From Nannochloris sp. 'desiccata' (taxonomy: Eukaryota; Chlorophyta; Trebouxiophyceae; Chlorellales; Chlorellaceae), in NCBI GenBank assembly GCA_019044685.2, contig JAGTXX020000001.1:124001-188000 (forward strand): a stretch of DNA of 64,000 nt, written 5' to 3'. Position 1 is the first letter of the stretch; every line of letters begins with the position of its first letter. Of the stretch, positions 41,518 through 52,952 are shown in pieces. The notes under the pieces were generated by a model that made no database searches, had not been told where the DNA came from, and saw nothing but the letters and a program-made list of their open reading frames with translations. Made by a program: the position numbers and the translations under genes.

Positions 41518-43297
41518 ATGGTTGGCTTAGATTCGCGACGCCAGCCAGCAACATCGCATGTTGTCCTGTGGAGGCAGGCACGATGGCCGGTAATCGCGTG
41601 CTTATTACTCACCCTAGGATTAGTGATGAAGCTAGAAATAACCGAAGCAGCTCTGCGAGGAGCAGAGGTAAGCCCACGCCTGATCATTGTTGTTGCGGCA
41701 CATTTTGCCCTTCCATTTCACCTGCAATGCAAGTAAAATCCAGGGCAAAAAGCAGCGTTTTGAGATTGTGGTTGCTGTATATACGTGGTTATTACATACA
41801 GTAGAACATTAATAATACCCTTGAGCTCCATTTTCGACTGAGATCTCGTCCTCACGCCCGGCATTCTTTTTTCCCCATTTACCGTCTTTGCAGCTTTACC
41901 GCTCTGCTCTTGGCATTCGGGATCTCGCTGGCCGTGTAGACCGCGCCTTCCTCGGTGACCATCGCGTAATGCAGGAGTGGCTTCTAAAACGCGTCTCCAC
42001 CAAAATACCTAGCCCTGGAGGCAAACGTGGCATTGTCGTTCCCGCCGGAGGGGTTGACCAACTTGCAAACGCCTTTATTAATATCTACGTCCTACGCAAC
42101 CACTTGAAGTGCACTCTCCCAGTCACCATTGCATACTGGGGAGCCTTAGAACGCGAAGCTATTGATATAGACACAATAGCATTTTTCAATTCTCATATCA
42201 CAGACGTCACGTTCTTAGATTTATCAGAAGTTGCTTACCCAGGACATCAACGATGGCTGTTCCCACCTATACCGGATAGCTCCTACGTAGGATTTAAGGT
42301 CAAAGTATTCGCTTTATATGCAGCTCCATATAAAGAGGTGTTGATATTTGATAGTGATAGCATGCCTGTGCAAGACCCAACTTCCCTATTCGATCTTTCT
42401 TCTTATAGACGCCACGGAAATTTATTCTGGCCAGATCGGTGGTGTACTCCCATTAAACTGTACGAAAAATTAAGTATGGACGATGGTCAAGGCAATCGTC
42501 TTCAAGCTGAAAGTGGGCAATTTCTTTTTGACAGAGAACGACATTTCAGCGTTTTAGAGTGGTTGTTGTTTTTAAATACCCATAATGAGTTTACATATAG
42601 ATACGCACATGGCGATAAAGATACGTATCGTGTAGCTTTTGAACTTGCAGATAAGAAGGATGAGTATTATCAAGTGGATCAACCATTATCAGTGGCTCTA
42701 CAGCCAAGATTACTAAGGGCGACTGCCAGAGGGTTTTTGCAACATCACCCAAATGGTTCAATTGCCTTTATTCATCGCACTTCCGAAGCCAAATATAAAG
42801 CGCACAGTAGCACAGGACGGGGTTTTTCTCGGATATTATTACAACCATCGTGTCAATGGAGTCAAAAGCATTGGCACTTTTTTTCTCCCCCTGTCGGTGC
42901 TGCTCGCTCCAAAGTATGGCGTCAATCAAAATGCAATTTCACAATGGAGAACCCCCAAGCATCGCTGGATACGTGTGGAAGTAAATTGAAAAAGAAAGAT
43001 CAACCACCCGTACTGGAAGTAGTACACAATTCGTATTTGTATAAAGCACAGGTTGCTGCAGACAATGCCTTGTGGATTATTAATATGCATATTCAGACCC
43101 GGCCAGATTTATATCCTCGGAGTGGTAGAGGATTTGGTGGAAAGTTTTTCAATGCAGTGATTGTGTTGACTGCAATTGGGGTGTGTGGATGGGGTGTGTT
43201 GAAGGTTGTTGCGGTTTGGGGAAGGAGAAAGTATAAATCATGGACGCTGTTGCCTAGTACCTCTCAACAACATCTGCAACGAGAGGAATCTGAATAA
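41518..43297 (+). CDS. MNN1-like alpha-mannosyltransferase (GT71 family), membrane bound
   Basis: Two exons, 41518..41667 and 41894..43297, joined in phase 0, give 517 aa. Exon 1 encodes the cytoplasmic tail and signal anchor (WPVIACLLLTLGLVMKL). The catalytic region begins with GIVVPAGGVDQLANAF and includes VEIAY-like LPVTIAYWG, FKVKVFALYAAPYKEVLIFD (quoted in parts: KEVLIFDSDSMPVQDP) with the DxD motif DSD, FWPDRWC, and the acceptor-side ESGQFLFDR, matching the MNN1/GT71 pattern. Members add alpha-linked mannose in the Golgi of fungi; green algae have related genes of unknown linkage. Unusually, the C-terminus has a second hydrophobic helix (FFNAVIVLTAIGVCGWGVLKVV), which would put the tail back in the cytosol. 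Confidence 0.83.
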
Positions 43298-43989
43298 TCT
43301 ACAAAGTCTTTCACTATCTCCCAATATTTTACGATACTTGATCAAATTATTAACTTTTCGCAAGGTTCTTCTTCATCGTTTCCTGTTGAGTACATTTTTC
43401 TTTTACTGTTTTGCCTCGTTTGCTTGATCTTTTTGATTTATTTTCCCTTCGCGGTGTTTTTTGTTTTTTTGTTTCTTTTTTGGTTGTTGCTCCTGCCCAA
43501 ATTTGGCGGCCACCTGTACTCCTTTTTTCGTTTTTTCATGTCTTACTTACTGCCATTCAACTGTATGATGTCTTTTGTTTACTTATAGCTATTTCCTATC
43601 GGCCTGAAAGTCGATTTTAACCCAGAATAAAGTCAATTAATGAATGAAAAGGAATATAGCATTGCCCCCGTCGCTCCTGTTTTAAGGGACCTGTGTAAGT
43701 CCGCCTTTGCTGGGACCATGCAGCACTAGATCTGCTAGATTACTGCAGAAAATCAGTGTGAGGGTGTCTATCTGGCCTAGAACACAAGTTAAAGGCCATC
43801 TAGATAGGGTTATACATCAGGTCAGCAGAAATTCAGGCTGCTGCCAGGGTCGAATTGCGGCTCGAGCAGAGTCGTCTTCAAAATTATTTGATGGGGTTCA
43901 CCTCGCCTGGATCTGCCTCTTTTTCGCGTGTTGGAGGCCGACGTCGTTGCCCTGCCATCACATTTTTAAAAAGAAGGAGCTCTTGAATT
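43298..43989. other. Intergenic region upstream of uS11 gene
   Basis: 692 bp. T-rich downstream of the mannosyltransferase, then the promoter and 5' UTR of the ribosomal protein gene. Short frames here lack any recognisable protein. A GTTGGAGG-rich segment near 43930 has no known function. Confidence 0.3.
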
Positions 43990-44680
<691 letters not shown>

Positions 44681-45055
44681 AGCCTTTCACCAGTTTGCAC
44701 CATTATTATTTTTCAGATATATATGTATGTTGAGAATGATAGTAGTGGTGCACCCCATCATCGGCGTCCCTTGCTAGAGTCAGGGAATGGGGTGGCGGAG
44801 CTATTCACAAATAACGACAGGCCGGTATTTGTTATTCATGGTGTTGTGTATAGTTTTATATTTCACTGATGTAACTTAACCGACCAGATTCATTCCTTTG
44901 ATGAAGTAAAAAAACAGAATTGAGTGCCCTTCTTCAGAGGGTAAAGGGCGCCAGAAAGGAGCAACAAAATTATGAACCAAAAGTCTATAACTCCATTGCT
45001 CTTATTATAAAAAAAGTAATTTATCTCTAATTCAAACCATTTTCTTCAGCTTCAA
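44681..45055. other. uS11 3' UTR and spacer
   Basis: 375 bp. It includes the uS11 3' UTR and a TGTAA motif (near 44871), a common green algal polyadenylation signal. No gene recognised. Confidence 0.35.
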
Positions 45056-46126
45056 ATGCAAGATCAGAAATCATCCATTTTCTCGCTGCAATTATATTAT
45101 ATTGCTGTGGGCACCGCTGATGTGAAGCTTGTAAGAAATTGAGCACTGCTTTTACCCCAGAGACCTGCACTTCTGGTGTAAAAGACCTCCATCTATGTCG
45201 TTCTCTGCTTGTTTATCTGCTGCAGGATAGCTTGATAGAGCTGATCACTGTTTTAGAATCTTTAGGTCCACTCAGCTTAGTGATCTGCTGCGCGTAAGAA
45301 GCTTTATTATTATACTTAATGCCTTCAATAGATACAATGTGCCCAATTATATCTCATAAAATGTTTCGGAACTGCCCAACTTGTGTTTACAGGTCGAGGG
45401 ATGTTCTCGATGCCGTTGCCGTTGCCCTCCGCTCAATTGAGAAACTCTCCCTTTGGTGTTTGGTACGTCTTCTATTCTCAAGTTCCCCAATATACTAACA
45501 CGCAAACCCCTATCATATCATAGATTCTAAGCCCCCACTGTCCCTCTTTCCGCCGCCTGCAGTATTCTGATTTGAGTGAGAGAGAAATCGATGTTGAAGT
45601 TCAAAGTTTCCGACGATCTGTTGCAGCAATTACACTAAAAACTAAGGAAGAATCTAGCGATAGTAGCAATGCTGCTTTAGAAAATGATGATGCGCTGCTG
45701 CATCATCAAGAGAATCAGTCAGATAGAGAGAACGAGCCGAGACGGGACCCAGGGAGCACACAAGAAGAAGACAAAAAACAGCCCTCGCCACCTTTCCGTT
45801 CATTGTGTGCTTTGATCACCACGGAAGCCCCTTTGCGCGCAATCAACAAAGAATCTACCCCATTAGCACCTACATTGTTAATTAATTACGATATACCGGT
45901 ACGCAAAGAGGATTACGTGAGGAGAATAGCAACAGTGCTCGGTGGAAGAGCAAAAGCAGAAAAACATCGGCTGTGTATAAATTTTTTAGAAGCAGGGAAA
46001 GTGCATGAATTACGACAACTGGAAGAGTTTGCGGACAGGGAGGTAAAAGAAATGCCTGTGCATGTGGCTGATGTGTTTGAACAAACACGGGGTGGTAGTG
46101 GCAGTGGAGGAAATAAACAGAAATAG
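45056..46126 (+). CDS. Orphan degenerate RecA2 domain derived from an eIF4A-type DEAD-box helicase
   Basis: Four exons (45056..45130, 45226..45293, 45393..45462, 45563..46126) with consistent phases give 258 aa. Read end to end, the protein follows the C-terminal half of eIF4A/eIF4A3: QLYYIAVGTADVKLDSLIEL (eIF4A: QFFVAVE..KFDTLCDL), LGPLSLVICCASRDVLDAVA (motif IV), LYSDLSEREIDVEVQSFRR, ALITTEAPLRAINKE (motif V), LLINYDIPVRKEDYVRRIA (motif VI) and EMPVHVADVF at the end. There is no DEAD-bearing first RecA domain. Motif V ARGxD and motif VI HRIGRxGR are both degraded, so it cannot be an active ATPase. A Ser/Glu-rich insert of about 55 residues interrupts the domain. Probable scaffold or regulator that mimics the eIF4A C-lobe; function unknown. 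Confidence 0.75.
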
Positions 46127-46286
46127 AAACCTTTATGCTTTCTTCATTCATTTTTTTGTTTTGTTTTGAAAACTTTGTACTATCTCGATATAGAAAAATT
46201 ACATGCGCGAGCCATTTTGACACCACCACCAATAAAAATTGTGAACAAGAGAGATGTAATATAATATTTTTTGCTACACTTCTCGT

Positions 46287-47563
46287 CTAATTATTCTCCG
46301 GTAAGCCAGATGGCCAGGTTAAATTCATACAAGGCTTCAAAAGTTCCACAACGTGCTCCATCGCTTTCTTTTCTTCAGCTGCTGTCGGACTTTCTACCAC
46401 ACCCAAAGCATGCAACGCAGCATCACAATTTTCATTAACCTGTGCTGCAGTGCACAAACCCACTAAGGTAGTCGAAATATCTTCATTCTGTAAACAATGC
46501 ATTAATGCAAGCTTGGGTAAGCTGGCACCAGCTGCCTCTGCGGCGGCAGCTGCCGCTGCTGCCGCGGCCTTCAGCTCTGGTGGAGCTGGATGCCACTCAG
46601 GAGGTCCCTGAGGGGTAAATAGCCCCATGCATAATGGTGATGCATTGATTATTCCTACTTTTTTCCCCTTAAGATATGAGATAAGATCTGTTTCCAGGGT
46701 CGAATCACTTAAATGATGGTGGCAGTAGCTGAGCACCACATCAACTGTGCCAATTGAGACCCTGTGAAAGTTGAATTTAACTCGGGTGTAAGTGGTACAA
46801 ATAGAGAGGGAAAACACAGGCAGTAGCAGAGATAACGTAAATACTGTGAAATATCGCTGAATAACGCATGTATTCTTTTGATTTTCTACCTTTCTTACCT
46901 ATCTAAAATATACTTGTAAATTTTTAATGGCAATCCTGTGATGCCGATATTTCTGACAACCCCCCTTTCTTTCAACTTTAACAACGCAGGCAAGGTCTCT
47001 TCTATAATCTGGTCTAACGAAGCAAACTCAATATCATGGCATTGTAATAAATCTACATAGTCTAATTGCAGCCTGGTCAAACTTTCTTCAATACTTGCAT
47101 TGACTTTTTCTGCTGAAAAATCAAAAGTATTTTGACCATATCTGCCAATCTTAGTGGCGACGATGATTTGATCCCGGGGGAGTAGCTTGAGACCTTTCCC
47201 AAGGACGGTTTCTGATTTGGTGTCGCCGTAGAATGGGGAAGTATCGAAGAAGTTGATGCCGCGATTGAAGGCTGCTTGGACTGAAGCGATGCCCTCGCTT
47301 TCATCAATAGCCTAGGAAAGGGTAGAGGGGAGGAAAGAAAGTCATGTTAATATAAGTAACATCCAGAAGTTTTAGTTTTGCAATTTAATAATACAATAGG
47401 TAAAACACGTGCCCAGTGGCTGGGAAGAAACTCTGAGAAGGAAGAGATAACAGTGGTTTACCTGGAAGACGCCACCGAGCGGTGAAGCACCAAAACCTAG
47501 AACAGAGACTTCAAGACCAGTTTGACCTAAATATCGACGTGGCAATGGAGGTGAGCTTGTCAT
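46287..47563 (-). CDS. L-galactose dehydrogenase (aldo-keto reductase)
   Basis: Three minus-strand exons, 47462..47563, 46899..47311 and 46287..46761, give 329 aa and align throughout with plant L-GalDH. Hallmarks are RYLGQTGLEVSVLGFGASPL, GINFFDTSPFYG with the catalytic Tyr, LGKGLKLLPRDQIIVATK, RLQLDYVDLLQCHDIEF, GVVRNIGITGLPL, TVDVVLSYC and the plant-type end NLTWPSG. The enzyme oxidises L-galactose to L-galactono-1,4-lactone with NAD, the penultimate step of the Smirnoff-Wheeler ascorbate pathway, in the cytosol. I start at the ATG at 47563; a longer upstream frame lacks an ATG. An Ala run of about ten residues sits in the usual ELKxA region. Intron phases are 0 and 2. Confidence 0.95.
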
Positions 47564-47984
47564 TACTGAAGATCTCACGGACACACTGATTGCTTTGGTG
47601 GTTTGACGTGAGAGATGCGCAGGTAATTCCTGGAAATATAGAATCGGTGATTGATTGGTGATGATGCAAGGATGTGGATTAAGATGGGACACAACACTAT
47701 TTATATGAATAATTTATCGTTGTCTTTGCTATAAATCTAAAATGTGCTATCTGCAATGCTTATATCAGGAGGAGAAAAAGCATGGACAGCGTCCGCCGGC
47801 AGCCTATTCAAAAAAAAAAAACTGCTACTCCATTGAGATTTTGATTCTGATTCCAAAATGCCATCAATATTACACAAGAGAGGAATCATCACAACTAAGA
47901 ACATAATTCGAGCAGTATACATAGTAATTAAAAAGATAGCTGGGTTTGTTTGGGGTTGCTGGTGGCAGTCGCCATTTACAATTT
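47564..47984. other. Spacer between L-GalDH promoter and lipid phosphatase 3' end
   Basis: About 420 bp. It holds the L-GalDH upstream region and the 3' UTR of the next minus-strand gene. A hydrophobic 60-codon frame here (including YTARIMFLVVMIPLLC) lacks supporting evidence and is not called. A ten-A run lies at about 47812. Confidence 0.3.
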
Positions 47985-48875
47985 TCACTTTGCTTTTTCA
48001 ATATTTCCAAGTTCGTTAATCCATCTACGACCATTAGACAAAATAAAGAACGTAATAGCCACTGTAGTCACACTGTACAACGCGAATTGTAGCTCTGTTC
48101 TCTGTACTAATATAGGAAATGCTTTCTTAATCCCCAATTGCCACCACCCGACAGCAATACTAGACCCTAAGAGCCATCCTGCCGCTACCTGCTCAACAGT
48201 GTGGTACCCTAGGGCGACTCGTAGCCATGTGAGGAAGAGTCCTAGTGCAGGGATACCTAAGGAAAGAAAGAAAACCATCGGGCTGTTATTTATAGAAGAA
48301 ATAGTACTGAGACTAACAGCAGCTGTACCAGCTGCAGCAGTTCCGGTGTTTGCAGCCCAGATACTAACAAACATGGCTAGAAATCCAAGTGAATTTGCAT
48401 GTGAAGAAGGCATTCCAGGGTCTGCCTTGCGTGCTGTGGATGGTCGTGCTTCGTTTAAAGCGAACTTCAAGGCTCTACAGAGGACTGCAGCAAGAATAGA
48501 GCCGAAGACCCACCAAGCGCAGATTAGATCTCTTCGTGCTGCTAATGTGGTGAATACAGCAGCACTGACCGTCCATTTAGTAGATTCATTGATTGTATCT
48601 AAGAGTGGGTGGTGTTGGCGCGCGGCAGGGTTGCCTTCCTTTGCCGTCGAGGCGGAGGACGAGGCGGAGGCCGTTGCTCGGTGAGAGTTACTGCGTGTTC
48701 GGCGCATTGTACACTGATAATCAAATGATGGTTTCAAATATCTTTTGCAATGGCTGGCCTGAGTAAAGGGCCTTGAATTCCTGGAAATAGCCAAATTTTG
48801 CCTTGCTCGTCTGCTAAAGTGATCGCAATTCAAGTAGGACGTAATATGCAATTGGCGTATGATACTTGCCTGCAT
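47985..48875 (-). CDS. PAP2-type lipid phosphate phosphatase, plastid (LPP-epsilon) class
   Basis: A single-exon 296-aa protein starting at an ATG. The first about 85 residues are rich in Arg, Ser and Ala with no membrane helix, fitting a plastid transit peptide. The three phosphatase motifs follow in order: KFALNEARP (motif 1), MPSSHANSLG (motif 2) and LRVALGYHTVEQV (motif 3, with the catalytic His). Four to six hydrophobic helices surround them. The KADPGMPSSHA context and LRVALGYHT match plant plastid phosphatidate phosphatases of the LPP-epsilon group, which make diacylglycerol for galactolipids in the envelope. The substrate is inferred from the family. The gene is divergent from the Rix1-like gene. 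Confidence 0.85.
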   Translation of the reverse strand: MQASIIRQLHITSYLNCDHFSRRARQNLAISRNSRPFTQASHCKRYLKPSFDYQCTMRRTRSNSHRATASASSSASTAKEGNPAARQHHPLLDTINESTKWTVSAAVFTTLAARRDLICAWWVFGSILAAVLCRALKFALNEARPSTARKADPGMPSSHANSLGFLAMFVSIWAANTGTAAAGTAAVSLSTISSINNSPMVFFLSLGIPALGLFLTWLRVALGYHTVEQVAAGWLLGSSIAVGWWQLGIKKAFPILVQRTELQFALYSVTTVAITFFILSNGRRWINELGNIEKAK

Positions 48876-49149
48876 TGTACATTTAGAGCTAATATCGTCA
48901 ATTTAAATACAAGTAATTAAGAGCAAGCTCCCGCATTGAGCTACATATGGCATCGAAGAATTCGCCTCTCTCAGGCTCGTTGCTTTGTGTTTAAATATGC
49001 AATGCATGATAGCTTCGAACCAATTTTAAATTATACAATCGTAAACTCAAAACCCATTTACATATGTAAATAGAGATAAAGCATATCTTATGTGCCCATT
49101 CTTTTTACTTTAGATTTGTAAATCTCCACATTGCCTATTATCAAGCACT

Positions 49150-51612
49150 ATGGCGGATAGCATCCTTATTGATTACGTTTCTACATTACTAAGGACGAAA
49201 GCAGGGGGTGCCAATTTGGATCACGCTGCCTCTGTGCTCTCCGATGCAGCATCCCTCATTAACCTCCTTGACGCCCAAAACGAAGACAACGGTGCAGCCG
49301 TCTCTGAGCTTTCTGCCAAGGCAAAATCACTTGCACAGAGTAAAAGTCCAGCTCAGAAGACTGCAGGATTGAATGCGTTGACTGTCTTTGCTGAACAAGG
49401 AAGTCGAGCGGTGTTTTTAGCAAATTTCGTAGAATGGTCCACAGAAGCCTTGACAGCTCTGAAAACATCATCTTCTCAATCAGAAGATACGCTACAAGCT
49501 TCGTGGCGTCACATGGCTGCTATATTTCGTCGTACAGGACGGCTTTTACATATACCCGGTGTCCGTAGAGACGCGGCTCCTTTGGCAAACAAGCTTACTG
49601 CAGCAATCTCCCAAGCTGCTGGAGAGAAAGCAACAAACCCAGCTACGTCTGAATTGGCATTCTTGGCTCTACATGCAGCTCTTCTTGCTGTACCTACCTC
49701 ATTTAAGCCACATATGAAGACATTGGAACATGTGGTGAGTCGAGCCATGCTTGCTGCTTCTAGGAGCAGTATCTCCGCTAATAGCACTAGCAATAATGCT
49801 GCCCCTGCAGCAGCAATATTGGCCTTTGCTGCACTACCACGTGCTGGTGGTGATTCATCAGATTGGAGTGCAGCCGCACAGCGTCTTTTCGTCTCAGCGC
49901 ACGCTTTGCTCGACCAAGCATATTTAGGTTTAGAACCTTCAGGTCTCGTAGATAATTGTAGGCAAGGCTTGGATTCTACTGCCACTGTATTACCTGGAGT
50001 TGTAGATGCTACCTCGAATACTACGACGATGACTGGTGGAATGGATTCTTATGCGTTGACTTTTGGTCAACTCGATGCGATTTTGAGTTCTCTGGAGGCA
50101 CAGCTCACCACCACTTTCCCCACCCCTATCCCCCTCCCTTCCTCGCCGTTATTGCTTCTCGCAACGCGTATACTGTCGGTAGATGCGGACTCTGTCGCTG
50201 AAAGGTCTGCTGCTTCTACTGGAAAGCTTGCAGAATTGTGTTTGAGACTTCCTGCTTTGCACAGCCGGGCACTCAACTTGCTTAAAACTTTGACCCTCGT
50301 AGCAGGAGTTCAGCTAACTCCCCTGTTACTCTCTGTTGCTAGGATTCTAGGTGACCAATTAGGTAAAGTCGCTGTAGACCCTGCTGAAGGCGAAATAACG
50401 AAGGCTTGCCCTAGTGTTAAAATCTCTTTGTATAAAGCAACAGCAGTGGTGCTGCGAGCAGGTGGTGTAGCATCAGCTCGTCAGCTTGCCCCTATCCTTC
50501 TTCAATGCGCGTACGTCGAGATTTATGGCATTGCAGCGCCGAGCGAAAAAGGCGCTGGCGCTCATCTTATGAACAACACAAATAGACGAGGAGGAGCCAT
50601 GGAGGCACAGCCCTCTAGGAAAAGAGCAAAGCATGTAAAGCACAGAAGTGATGATTTTATCAATGTTCATGGACCAGACAACGCTGGTTCTATATCCGAA
50701 CTTGCAGCTTTACGCAGTCAAACTGCATTTCTAGAAACTCTTGAAGCTTTGCTCGAAGCTGGTGCCCCTTTGTTGACTTTTGGTCAACGGGCTCGTGTGG
50801 ATGATATTATCGCCCACGCAGCATGCACAGCAGCAGATGCTGCATTGAAATCACGCCATACAGCTGAAGGAGGAGATGCTGCTCCTTTGGTTGGTTTACA
50901 GCTAGCTTCGTTGAAAGCGCTCTTAGCGTCTGTGCTTGCTCCTGCTTCTTATCGACCTCCTCATGTTTCTGTAGCTTTGAGTCTGTTTAAAAATGGAGTA
51001 AGACACCAATCTCAAGGTATTGCTCAGTTTACAAGTCATGCTCTCTTATGCTGTGAGGCGCTGATGCACCCTAGGGCTCTTCCCCGGCCAGCTCCCTTAA
51101 AACCAACTGCTACAGCAGATGCTAGTGTTGATGCTGCTGTCCTAGGCATGCCTCGATTTTGGAGCTTTATTGATGCTGATGCATGGCTGAAATTGCAGCA
51201 GGCACAGCAGCAATTGACTCTGGCTGAGGAGCATGTTGGACTTGATGAAACAGATGATATGGGGGTAGAAGGTGCTGGAAAAAGGAAAAGAAAAACTTCT
51301 TTGCAAAAGAAAGAACCTAAAGCAGCAGTTGGTTTTCTGAGCCCAAAACCAGCTTCGCTTGTTGAGAAGGAAGAAGAAGAAGAAGAGAAAGAAAAGCCAG
51401 TGCAGCAGCAGCCTGTAGCAGAAGCGAAAGCACTTCCGGTTTTGCCTCCACTCCCTAAAATTACTCCTCAAAAAGTCAATGCAAACGCAGCAGCAGCTGC
51501 AGCTGCGCCCATGCCACTACGAGCGACAACAGCAGCAGCAGCAGCAGATGAGAGTGATGAAGAGTCATTGCCTGAAATTGATTCTGGTGCAAGTAGTAGT
51601 GAAGAAGATTGA
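49150..51612 (+). CDS. Rix1/PELP1-like pre-60S ribosome biogenesis factor
   Basis: A single-exon 820-aa protein. The N-terminal about 190 residues resemble the RIX1 domain of yeast Rix1 and human PELP1: AKSLAQSKSPAQKTAGLNAL, FLANFVEWSTEALTALK, WRHMAAIFRRTGRLLHIPGVRRD. The rest is an Ala/Leu-rich alpha-helical repeat array, typical of the HEAT-like body of this family. After residue about 690 the tail is disordered with KRKRK and KKEPK nuclear-signal-like patches, a Glu run and a final acidic segment (SDEESLPEIDSGASSSEED). Rix1 works with Ipi1/Ipi3 (TEX10/WDR18) and the SENP3 and Rea1 machinery in ITS2 processing in the nucleolus. The N-terminal similarity is convincing, the remainder is assigned by layout. 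Confidence 0.7.
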   Translation: MADSILIDYVSTLLRTKAGGANLDHAASVLSDAASLINLLDAQNEDNGAAVSELSAKAKSLAQSKSPAQKTAGLNALTVFAEQGSRAVFLANFVEWSTEALTALKTSSSQSEDTLQASWRHMAAIFRRTGRLLHIPGVRRDAAPLANKLTAAISQAAGEKATNPATSELAFLALHAALLAVPTSFKPHMKTLEHVVSRAMLAASRSSISANSTSNNAAPAAAILAFAALPRAGGDSSDWSAAAQRLFVSAHALLDQAYLGLEPSGLVDNCRQGLDSTATVLPGVVDATSNTTTMTGGMDSYALTFGQLDAILSSLEAQLTTTFPTPIPLPSSPLLLLATRILSVDADSVAERSAASTGKLAELCLRLPALHSRALNLLKTLTLVAGVQLTPLLLSVARILGDQLGKVAVDPAEGEITKACPSVKISLYKATAVVLRAGGVASARQLAPILLQCAYVEIYGIAAPSEKGAGAHLMNNTNRRGGAMEAQPSRKRAKHVKHRSDDFINVHGPDNAGSISELAALRSQTAFLETLEALLEAGAPLLTFGQRARVDDIIAHAACTAADAALKSRHTAEGGDAAPLVGLQLASLKALLASVLAPASYRPPHVSVALSLFKNGVRHQSQGIAQFTSHALLCCEALMHPRALPRPAPLKPTATADASVDAAVLGMPRFWSFIDADAWLKLQQAQQQLTLAEEHVGLDETDDMGVEGAGKRKRKTSLQKKEPKAAVGFLSPKPASLVEKEEEEEEKEKPVQQQPVAEAKALPVLPPLPKITPQKVNANAAAAAAAPMPLRATTAAAAADESDEESLPEIDSGASSSEED

Positions 51613-51860
51613 TAAAAATAACAGAGTACAACTATGTAAGATAACGTTGCAAAATATTGAGAGTACTGCAATAGCAGGCAACTCAAAGAGAGGGACGTTG
51701 GACTTGCCAACACTGCCCAAGATACCTACTCACCATCAACCCTCGCCTGGCATGCGCCTGTTTCCCTTCGGGCGTAAGCAATAGAAACTCACGTTTCGAT
51801 CATTTGAGCATCATAACTGTCCATTAGAATATCTACTTCTGCATCAAAATTGCTTTTGAA

Positions 51861-52574
51861 ATGAAGTTCTTTGCCATCATTGCTGCTCTCGCCCTGGGGG
51901 AGAGAGCCCTGAGTGCTCAAGGTAAGAGCAACGCGTCTTCTGATCTAAATAGCGCACATTGCACTGCTTTTCCCGTTCTCTTATCATTGCCTAACATTTA
52001 TTGAATATTGATACACATGGGGAAGAGATAAAACAAGAGATCGAACTATCTTTAGCTGGAATTGCTCGCTGACAATGCTCGGCTATTCTAGCTCCCGGGC
52101 AGTACCATGTCTGAAATTTCCTTCTTACTGACTTTCACATCCAATGTTCCCCTTAATCCAGCTGCTGGTGACCACCCTGTTGAATGGATGGTCCAGTCCT
52201 ACGAGCCTATGACTGTCCCTCTTGGCCATATTGTCACCTTTATTTGGACCGGTGAGTAGAACATTTTGTTTATTTGGAGACCGCGCAGGCCACTTTAACT
52301 AACTTTAATAACTGTTCTATGCTATCAATTTAATTCTGTACTATCTTTCTCTTTAAATAATATTGCTTCAGGTAATCACGGTATTGTGCATATTCCCACC
52401 GAGGAGTGCCCCACTACTTTCGCTGACAACCCTGACATCGAGATTTTGGCACCCGAGTCAGTTGACGGTAGGTATGTGTGGAATGCCGACGAGGCAGGTG
52501 AACATTGGTTTACATGCCAAGTAGGTGCTCATTGCGATGCTGGCCAGAAGATCAAGGTTATTGTCACTGCATGA
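51861..52574 (+). CDS. Phytocyanin-like secreted cupredoxin, copy 1
   Basis: Three exons (51861..51921, 52162..52251, 52372..52574) with matching phases give 117 aa. Exon 1 is a signal peptide (MKFFAIIAALALGERALSAQ). The mature part of about 97 aa is a small blue-copper domain: NHGIVHIPTEEC with the first His ligand, then WFTCQVGAHCDAGQKI carrying the Cys and second His with phytocyanin C-x4-H spacing, and Gln at the axial position (AGQK), as in stellacyanin rather than Met. A Cys in EEC and another beside the second His could form the phytocyanin disulfide. Probable extracellular electron carrier; partner unknown. It is the first of a tandem pair. Confidence 0.88.
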
Positions 52575-52952
52575 GTCCTTTGATTTAAGACTTGATAATG
52601 GAGCAGGTGACGCCAGTGTGTAATTAAACTGCATTTTATAGAAAGAACTTAGAACTAATAATGATGCTATTTCCAACTAGAATGCTCAAGAGTGCATTTT
52701 TACTAATATTACTTGTTAATATGTTCACTTTTGATTAAATACTAATGTTGTGTAACACGTGAGCTCTGTTGTAGCTACACGAGAGCAAGGCAAATAGAAA
52801 ATGTTGGCCCTACAAATGTCAGAAGTTGCCTACTCACCTAGTACTCACCTTTGCTCATGGCATTCGCCCTAGGAGAAATTCAGATTCTTTAACAACTTTC
52901 ATTCATAAATATTACACTTATTTTACTTATCTGCATTGCAATTGCTTTCGAA
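52575..52952. other. Spacer between tandem phytocyanin genes
   Basis: 378 bp with copy 1's 3' UTR and copy 2's promoter. The 25 bp before each start codon are similar (TTGCTTTTGAA or TTGCTTTCGAA followed by ATGAAGTTCTT), supporting recent tandem duplication. Confidence 0.4.

Noticed and set aside
43206..43620. Short frames downstream of the mannosyltransferase
   Set aside because: Phe/Leu-rich translations of T-rich 3' UTR.
47737..47988. Minus-strand small frame with a hydrophobic segment between L-GalDH and the lipid phosphatase
   Set aside because: No ATG at its listed start, overlaps a 3' UTR and a homopolymer run; no homology.
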